A DNA stretch of 57,867 nt from SG8-41 sp035259205 (GTDB lineage: Bacteria; Pseudomonadota; Gammaproteobacteria; Burkholderiales; SG8-41): positions 1-57,867 of the forward strand of contig DATFWO010000115.1 in the NCBI GenBank assembly GCA_035259205.1. Direction: 5' to 3'. The notes beneath the pieces are model-generated. The model worked only from the letters and a program-made list of their open reading frames with translations, ran no database searches and had not been told where the DNA came from. Below are positions 52,420 through 57,867 of this stretch, in pieces (within the stretch, counting starts at the first letter, position 1; each line of letters starts with the position of its first letter). The position numbers and the translations under genes were made by a program.

Positions 52420-52914
52420 TTACTGCTCGTCTTCGAGCTGCACGCGCACGTGGTCGAGCAGACCTTCCGCTGCGGACTCCAGCAGGTCGAGTACCGTTTC
52501 AAAGTCCTGGGCGGTACCGCCGTAGGGATCCGGCACTTCGCGCACCGTATTGCCGTAGGCGAATTCCATGAACAGCCGCAGCTTGTGCCGCTGCTCCGCC
52601 GGGCACAATCGGGTCAGTTGCCGCATGTTCAATTCGTCCATCGCCAGGACGTAGTCGAATTCGCTGAAATCGCGCCGTATCACCTGCCGCCCGAGCAGCT
52701 TGCTGATGTCGTAGCCGCGCTGCGCTGCGGCCTTTTGCGCGCGTGGATCGGGTGCTTCCCCGACGTGAAAGTCGTGCGTGCCGGCGGAATCGGTTTTGAT
52801 CCGGTCGGCAAGACCCGCCTTGTCGGCGCAGTGCCTGAGCACGCCTTCCGCCATCGGGGAGCGGCATATGTTGCCGGTGCACACGAAGAGGACTCTTATC
52901 GGCTGCACCGTCAT
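52420..52914 (-). CDS. Low-molecular-weight protein tyrosine phosphatase
   Basis: A 164-residue cytoplasmic phosphatase. The active-site loop C-x5-R is VCTGNICRSP, with C12 and R18, and the general-acid Asp is in VPDPYGG. ATG 52914 overlaps the uvrB TGA (ATGA). No tyrosine kinase or capsule gene is nearby, so its target is unknown. Convergent with rne across 50 bp. Confidence 0.92.
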   Translation of the reverse strand: MTVQPIRVLFVCTGNICRSPMAEGVLRHCADKAGLADRIKTDSAGTHDFHVGEAPDPRAQKAAAQRGYDISKLLGRQVIRRDFSEFDYVLAMDELNMRQLTRLCPAEQRHKLRLFMEFAYGNTVREVPDPYGGTAQDFETVLDLLESAAEGLLDHVRVQLEDEQ

Positions 52915-54980
52915 GCCGCCTCGATGAACAGGCGCTCCTTCAGTGCCTTCAAGCGGTCTCTGAGCTGGGCCGCCCGCTCGAATTCGAGATTCCTGGCGCA
53001 ATCGAGCATGTCCTTCTCCAGGCGCTTGACCTCCCGCGTGAGCTCCTTCTCGCTCATCGTGTCGTAGCGTGCCTCGTCCTGCGCGGCCTTGAGTTGACTG
53101 CGGGCGGTCTCGTAGTCGTAAACGCCGTCTATGATGTCCTTGATGCGCTTGGAGACACTCCGCGGCGTGATGCCGCGCGCGGCGTTGAAAGCAATCTGCT
53201 TGTTACGGCGCCGCTCGGTCTCCTCTATGGCGCGTCGCATCGAATCGGTTACGTTGTCCGCATATAGGACGGCTGTGCCGTTGATGTGGCGCGCCGCCCG
53301 CCCTATCGTCTGGATCAGCGAGCGTTCGGAGCGCAGGAAGCCTTCCTTGTCTGCGTCCAGCACGGCTACCAGCGAAACTTCCGGGATGTCCAGCCCCTCA
53401 CGCAGGAGGTTGATGCCCACCAGAACATCGAACTGCCCCAACCGCAGGTCGCGGATGATTTCCACCCGTTCCACGGTGTCGATGTCGGAGTGCAGGTAAC
53501 GCACCTTGACGCCGTGCTCCGCAAGGTACTCAGTCAGATCTTCCGCCATGCGTTTGGTCAGGGTCGTAACCAGCACCCGCTCGCCCGCTCTGACGCGCTC
53601 GTTGATCTCCGACAGCAGATCGTCGACCTGGGTCGCGGCCGGGCGCACCTCGAGACGGGGGTCGACGAGCCCCGTCGGGCGCACTACCTGTTCCACGACC
53701 TGGGCCTGGTGCACGTGCTCGTACTCGGCCGGCGTTGCTGACGCGAATACCGTGCGCCGCATGACCTTCTCGAACTCGTCGAACCGCAAGGGCCGGTTGT
53801 CCAGGGCCGAGGGCAGGCGGAAACCGTAGTCCACCAGGTTTTCCTTGCGCGAGCGATCGCCGCGATACATACCGCCGAGCTGCGGAATGGTGACGTGGCT
53901 CTCGTCGATGAACATCAGCGCGTCGTGCGGCAGGTAGTCGATCAGGGTCGGCGGCGGCTCGCCGGCCTGGCGGCCGGAGAGGTGCCGCGAATAATTCTCG
54001 ATGCCCTTGCAGAATCCCATCTCGGCGAGCATCTCGAGATCGAACCGGGTGCGCTGCTCGATGCGCTGCGCCTCCACCAGCTTGCCTGCTTTCTGGAAAA
54101 ACTCGATCCGCTCGCGCAGCTCTTCCTTGATCGCCTCGACAGCGCGCAGTGTCGTGGCGCGGGGCGTAACGTAGTGACTCGAGGGGTAGACCGTATAGCG
54201 CGGCACGCGCTGCAGCACCTGGCCGGTCAAGGGGTCGAACAGATGTATGGTTTCGACCTCGTCGTCGAACAGCGTCACGCGCACGGCGGTCTCGGAGTTC
54301 TCCGCCGGGAAGATGTCGAGCACGTCACCGCGCACTCTGAAAACGCCGCGCCGGAACTCCAGATCGTTGCGCTGGTACTGCATGTCGGCGAGCCGCTTGA
54401 TCGCGTCGCGCTGGGCGGTCTTCTCCTTCTCCCGCACATGGAGAATCATGCCGTGATAGTCCACGGGGTCGCCGATGCCGTAGATCGCCGACACGGTGCA
54501 CACGATGATCGTATCCCGCCGTTCCAGCAGCGACTTCGTGGCCGAGAGGCGCATCTGCTCGATATGCTCGTTGATGCTCGAGTCCTTCTCGATATAGAGG
54601 TCCTTCGAGGGGACGTAGGCTTCCGGCTGGTAGTAATCGTAATACGACACGAAGTATTCGACGGCGTTGTCGGGAAAGAACTCGCGCATCTCGGAGTAGA
54701 GCTGCGCCGCAAGTGTCTTGTTGGGAGCCAGGATCAAGGCGGGGCTGCCCACGCGCGCGATGACGTGCGCCATGGTGTAGGTCTTGCCCGAGCCGGTGAC
54801 GCCGAGCAGCGTCTGAAACGCCAGACCGTCCTGCGCACCCTCCGCGAGCCTCTTGATCGCTTCCGGTTGATCGCCCGCGGGCTCGAACGTCTGGTACAGA
54901 CGATACGGGCTGTCGGGGAACAGGAGAGGCGCCGGAGGGCGGCGCTCGACGGCGGGGGAGCCTGAAGCGGAATCGCTCAT
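52911..54980 (-). CDS. uvrB: UvrABC excinuclease subunit B
   Basis: A 689-residue damage-verification helicase. It has Walker A GVTGSGKTYTM (about 60-70), the beta-hairpin YYDYYQPEAYVP that inserts between strands, and helicase motifs including DEFEKV and QTIGRAARH. A C-terminal UVR motif (LERDM-like, ending FERAAQLRDRLKALKE) binds UvrC. ATG 54980 (MSDSASGSP) was chosen; an in-frame TTG at 55016 is less likely. The phosphatase gene downstream overlaps it. Confidence 0.96.
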   Translation of the reverse strand: MSDSASGSPAVERRPPAPLLFPDSPYRLYQTFEPAGDQPEAIKRLAEGAQDGLAFQTLLGVTGSGKTYTMAHVIARVGSPALILAPNKTLAAQLYSEMREFFPDNAVEYFVSYYDYYQPEAYVPSKDLYIEKDSSINEHIEQMRLSATKSLLERRDTIIVCTVSAIYGIGDPVDYHGMILHVREKEKTAQRDAIKRLADMQYQRNDLEFRRGVFRVRGDVLDIFPAENSETAVRVTLFDDEVETIHLFDPLTGQVLQRVPRYTVYPSSHYVTPRATTLRAVEAIKEELRERIEFFQKAGKLVEAQRIEQRTRFDLEMLAEMGFCKGIENYSRHLSGRQAGEPPPTLIDYLPHDALMFIDESHVTIPQLGGMYRGDRSRKENLVDYGFRLPSALDNRPLRFDEFEKVMRRTVFASATPAEYEHVHQAQVVEQVVRPTGLVDPRLEVRPAATQVDDLLSEINERVRAGERVLVTTLTKRMAEDLTEYLAEHGVKVRYLHSDIDTVERVEIIRDLRLGQFDVLVGINLLREGLDIPEVSLVAVLDADKEGFLRSERSLIQTIGRAARHINGTAVLYADNVTDSMRRAIEETERRRNKQIAFNAARGITPRSVSKRIKDIIDGVYDYETARSQLKAAQDEARYDTMSEKELTREVKRLEKDMLDCARNLEFERAAQLRDRLKALKERLFIEAA

Positions 54981-55144
54981 CGTACAAACGAAGCCAAACG
55001 GCGAATTTTCCCACAACGAGCCCGCTCGCCGCCACTAGATCGGGACCGGTTCTGGCCGTCAGCGCTGGCGAACGGGTAAAATTACGCTTGGAAAACGGCC
55101 ACCTCGCACCTCCTCTGCTTTAGTCCCTGACATCTGCCGCGAAC

Positions 55145-56362
55145 ATGAACTCCTCTCCATTTGCCGCTCTCGACATGGCGCCGCGCGATCCTATCCTCGG
55201 CGTCACCGAGGCCTACAATGCCGACCCCAATCCCAGGAAGGTGAATCTTGGCGTCGGCGTGTATTACGACGACCATGGAAGAGTGCCGCTGCTCGAATGC
55301 GTCCGGCGCGTCGAACGCAAGCTCGCCGAGACCCCGCTCCCCCACAACTACCTGCCGATCGACGGCTTGCAGGCTTACGACCGGGCGGTACAGGAGCTGG
55401 TATTCGGTGCCGATAGTGCCGCGGTGCGCGACCGGCGGGTAGTGACGGTGCAGGCCATCGGCGGTACCGGGGGGCTCAAGCTCGGCGCCGATTTCCTGCG
55501 CAGAATAAACAACCCGGCCGAGGTCTGGATCAGCGATCCGAGCTGGGAAAATCACGAGGCGCTGTTCGAATCCGCCGGCTTCAAAGTCCATGCCTACCCG
55601 TATTACGACGCGGCGACCCACAGCGTGAAATTCGAAGGGATGGTCGGAACGCTGCAGAAGCTCCCTTCCGGCACAGTAGTGGTGCTTCACGTATGCTGTC
55701 ACAACCCCACCGGCGTGGACCTTGCGCCGGAGCAATGGGACCGGCTCATCGAGATCGTCAATCGGCGCGGCCTCGTGCCCTTCCTGGATCTCGCGTACCA
55801 GGGCTTTGCCGACGGACTCGTTGAGGACGCCGCGCCCTTGCGCCGCTTCACCGCGGCCTGCCCGGTCGTTTTTGCGTCGACGTCTTTTTCGAAGTCGCTG
55901 GCGCTGTACGGTGAGCGCGTCGGCGCGCTGTCAGTCGTCACCGAGAATGCCGATCAGGCTGCACGGACGCTGAGCCATCTCAAGCGGGTGATCCGCACGA
56001 ACTACTCCAATCCGCCCACGCACGGCGGTAACGCAGCCACCATCGTTCTGACCACGCCGGAGCTGCGGACGCTGTGGGAGCATGAGCTGGGGCAGATGCG
56101 GGAGCGCATCAAGCTCATGCGGCGCGAGCTGGTCGCCAAAATCCGCCAGGCGCGATCGGATTTCGACTTCAGCTTCATCGTTCAGCAGCGGGGATTGTTC
56201 TCCTACTCGGGCCTGACGAAAGAGCAGGTGCGGCGGCTGCGCGAGGAGTATTCTCTCTACGCGATCGACAGCGGCCGCATTTGCGTGCCCGCGCTCAACT
56301 CGGGAAACATCGATTACGTCGCGAAGGCGATCGCTCAAGTGCTGGTTAATAGAGAACGGTAA
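55145..56362 (+). CDS. Aspartate/aromatic aminotransferase (class I)
   Basis: A 405-residue PLP aminotransferase of the AspC/TyrB subfamily. The active site includes N187 (CCHNPTG), D215 and Y218 (FLDLAYQG) and the Schiff-base lysine K250 (SFSKSLALYGERVG). The C-terminal arginine for the alpha-carboxylate is within SGRICVPALNSGN. It interconverts aspartate or aromatic amino acids with their 2-oxo acids. Located opposite uvrB, as in several betaproteobacteria. The stop TAA (56360-56362) lies inside an inverted repeat. Confidence 0.92.
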   Translation: MNSSPFAALDMAPRDPILGVTEAYNADPNPRKVNLGVGVYYDDHGRVPLLECVRRVERKLAETPLPHNYLPIDGLQAYDRAVQELVFGADSAAVRDRRVVTVQAIGGTGGLKLGADFLRRINNPAEVWISDPSWENHEALFESAGFKVHAYPYYDAATHSVKFEGMVGTLQKLPSGTVVVLHVCCHNPTGVDLAPEQWDRLIEIVNRRGLVPFLDLAYQGFADGLVEDAAPLRRFTAACPVVFASTSFSKSLALYGERVGALSVVTENADQAARTLSHLKRVIRTNYSNPPTHGGNAATIVLTTPELRTLWEHELGQMRERIKLMRRELVAKIRQARSDFDFSFIVQQRGLFSYSGLTKEQVRRLREEYSLYAIDSGRICVPALNSGNIDYVAKAIAQVLVNRER

Positions 56363-56415
56363 ACTGTGAATGGGCGTTAGCGGTTCTAACCGCTCACCGA
56401 CTGTTCACCGTTCAC
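56355..56415. repeat. Inverted repeat spanning both stop codons of convergent genes
   Basis: AACGGTAAACTGTGAA (56355-56370) faces CTGTTCACCGTTCAC (56401-56415), with a central hairpin AGCGGTT/AACCGCT at 56380-56395. The aminotransferase TAA and the AsmA-gene TGA (56412-56414) are both within the arms. Same family as 6374-6510 and 23897-23970. Confidence 0.65.
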
Positions 56416-57755
56416 TTCTTCTTAGCCTCGTTCCCGCCGAACAGCCCTTCCGCCCACTGCCCGACCTTGGCGCCGATACCGGTGCCGAGCGGTCCGGCAA
56501 TGGCGGTACCGACGGCGGCCCCCGCGATGCTCCCGCCGGTGGGATAGAGCAGCGGGCTTTGCACGGTGCCCGCCACATTAAGGGGCACGGTGGCGGACGC
56601 GAGCGAGGCCGCCTGCACCTTCGCATTCACTTTCCCCGAGAGCTCCTGCCGGGGCGAGATCGTTACGGCGCCGTCTGCGGAGAGCGAGCCCGATGCTATG
56701 TTGAGCTGGGTGAAGCGGTATGTTCCCCGGTCCATTACAAGATGGCCCGAAAGCTGGTCGAACCGAGTCTCGCCCCCTTTAGCCCCGTCCTTGCCGGCGA
56801 ACGACGACGCGGCTTTGGCGATATCCACGCCATAGAGCACACCGTTCTGGACGCGGAACGGAGTCTCCAGCCGCAACGCGTTCATCAGGCGATCGGCGCT
56901 GGGCGCGCTGGCGGAAAACACCGGCTTCGCATTGAGCCGGCCGCTTACGTTGGTGCCGGGGGATAGGAGCGGGACGAGCGACTTCAGCTCCAGCTGGTTC
57001 ACGTCGAGATTGCCCTTGAGCTGCATCCCCTTCTGGTAGCCGACCGTGGCGCGGCCCGTCACCGTGCCGCCGTAGAGCTTCGCCCGGATGTCGGTGAGAT
57101 TGGCCTCGCCGGTCGTTGCCGCTCCCTTGATGCTCAACTCGTCGAACACGATGGGCGTAGCTGCCGGAAGCTTCCACGACTTCGCATCGGCGTCGATCGA
57201 GTACTTGTCCTTTCCTTGAGGCGTGATGATCGCCTTGAGCTTGCCATCGCGATACTCGACGAGCGCTTCCTCGAGGCCGCCTGCGCTGCTCATCCGCAAC
57301 CGCGCATCAAAGGGGCCGACGGTCGTCTTCTCAAGCTTGACGACTGCGTCGTCCAGCATGATGCTCTCGACCCGCACCGCGGGCGGCTCGTCCGGTTTGT
57401 CGCTCCTGGTCCATTGCGGAATCTTCTCCACCCCCGCCTGAGTGAGAATGAGCTTGTCGATGTCGATCTTGCGTATGACCTTGGGCGAGCCGAGGAGCGA
57501 CCAGAGGTCGGGTGTGACCGTGACCTTGCCGGTAGTGAGGTCCGCCTTGCCTACCGTGACTCCGCCCACGGTTAGGTGCGGGAGCGGCAGCAAGGTGAGT
57601 CGCAGGCTCTCGATCTTGACCGGGTCTTTGAGCCGCTCGGAGGCGGCTTTTTCAATCTGCGGGATGTAGTCGTTGACCGAGATAAAAAACGGGACGATGG
57701 CAAGGAGCAGCAGAAGCGCTGCTACCGGAAGGCCAATGCGCTTTAACCACTTCAT
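56412..57755 (-). CDS. AsmA-family envelope protein
   Basis: A 447-residue protein with one N-terminal membrane span (about 5-26, VAALLLLLAIVPFFISV) and a long periplasmic AsmA-like beta-rich region. Recognisable features are LTLLPLPHLTVGGVTVG near the start and AsmA_2-type repeats (GTVTGRATVGY, NGVLYGVDIAKAA, ISPRQELSGKVNAKV). It ends in a Gly/Ala-rich and Lys-rich tail. The family is linked to lipid transport and outer-membrane homeostasis. ATG 57755 (MKWLKRIGLPV) is the likely start. The remaining 112 bp to the window end hold its probable promoter; TATATT on the minus strand near 57811 is a candidate -10. Confidence 0.83.
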   Translation of the reverse strand: MKWLKRIGLPVAALLLLLAIVPFFISVNDYIPQIEKAASERLKDPVKIESLRLTLLPLPHLTVGGVTVGKADLTTGKVTVTPDLWSLLGSPKVIRKIDIDKLILTQAGVEKIPQWTRSDKPDEPPAVRVESIMLDDAVVKLEKTTVGPFDARLRMSSAGGLEEALVEYRDGKLKAIITPQGKDKYSIDADAKSWKLPAATPIVFDELSIKGAATTGEANLTDIRAKLYGGTVTGRATVGYQKGMQLKGNLDVNQLELKSLVPLLSPGTNVSGRLNAKPVFSASAPSADRLMNALRLETPFRVQNGVLYGVDIAKAASSFAGKDGAKGGETRFDQLSGHLVMDRGTYRFTQLNIASGSLSADGAVTISPRQELSGKVNAKVQAASLASATVPLNVAGTVQSPLLYPTGGSIAGAAVGTAIAGPLGTGIGAKVGQWAEGLFGGNEAKKK

Positions 57756-57867
57756 AAATTGGGGAAATTTCTTAAAATGGCGTTGACCCGAACAGGCCCA
57801 ACTATTAATATATGCGCCTTTCTCTAAGGGCACCAGTTGCCTGATTGACGCCGGGTGCTGCCGGGAT

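Noticed and set aside
54981..55016. TTG start extending uvrB by 12 codons.
   Set aside because: No ribosome binding site and the added residues are not UvrB-like; ATG 54980 is preferred.

Overview
The window is a gene-dense, GC-rich chromosomal segment, almost certainly from a betaproteobacterium. The evidence is gene order: rpoE-rseA-rseB-mucD-lepA-lepB-DUF4845-rnc-era-recO-pdxJ-acpS-nagZ on one side, and tatD-holB-tmk-mltG-fabF-acpP-fabG-fabD-fabH-plsX-rpmF-yceD, then maf, sppA, a HAD phosphatase, rluC and rne on the other. Both are conserved beta/gammaproteobacterial housekeeping blocks. I cannot name the genus. No insertion sequence, prophage, CRISPR array or rRNA is visible.

Layout. 1-8.1 kb: a 5'-truncated FAD/Fe-S oxidoreductase, an omega-amino acid:pyruvate aminotransferase, a two-gene osmoprotectant ABC transporter (the second gene fuses binding protein and permease) and nadB. 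8.3-20.6 kb: one long plus-strand run covering the sigma-E envelope-stress module, lepA-lepB, RNase III, Era, RecO, vitamin B6 and CoA-transfer enzymes, NagZ and a CDF metal exporter, many with ATGA or longer overlaps. 20.6-24.8 kb: efp (minus), a family 5 uracil-DNA glycosylase, uvrC, pgsA, tRNA-Gly and tRNA-Cys. 24.8-27.3 kb: a sparser stretch with a small secreted protein, a cupin, tRNA-Leu and two gene-poor gaps rich in inverted repeats.

27.3-33.0 kb is a catabolic cluster: UspA, a crotonase, a PaaH-type 3-hydroxyacyl-CoA dehydrogenase, a thiolase and glutaryl-CoA dehydrogenase. Together these resemble the route glutaryl-CoA -> crotonyl-CoA -> 3-hydroxybutyryl-CoA -> acetoacetyl-CoA -> two acetyl-CoA, although the crotonase lacks both canonical catalytic glutamates. 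33.1-34.6 kb: a REC-GGDEF diguanylate cyclase convergent with a small unknown gene. 34.8-45.1 kb: the minus-strand ankyrin-tatD-holB-tmk-mltG-fatty-acid-synthesis block. 45.2-57.8 kb: maf, an RsmI-like methyltransferase, sppA, HAD phosphatase, rluC, rne, a low-molecular-weight phosphatase, uvrB, an aromatic/aspartate aminotransferase and an AsmA-family protein.

Most of the window is ordinary core genome. The observations I rate highest are: (i) short GTGA..GGTGAA repeats in inverted arrangement, which at two convergent junctions contain the stop codons of both flanking genes; (ii) a lepA leader with mutually exclusive hairpins, one covering the Shine-Dalgarno sequence; (iii) an EF-P whose sequence is unlike the usual betaproteobacterial type and has Arg at the modification loop tip; (iv) the crotonase without catalytic glutamates; (v) an intrinsic terminator between tRNA-Gly and tRNA-Cys; and (vi) missing pilZ and pabC in otherwise conserved blocks. 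I found no convincing wholly novel multi-gene system.
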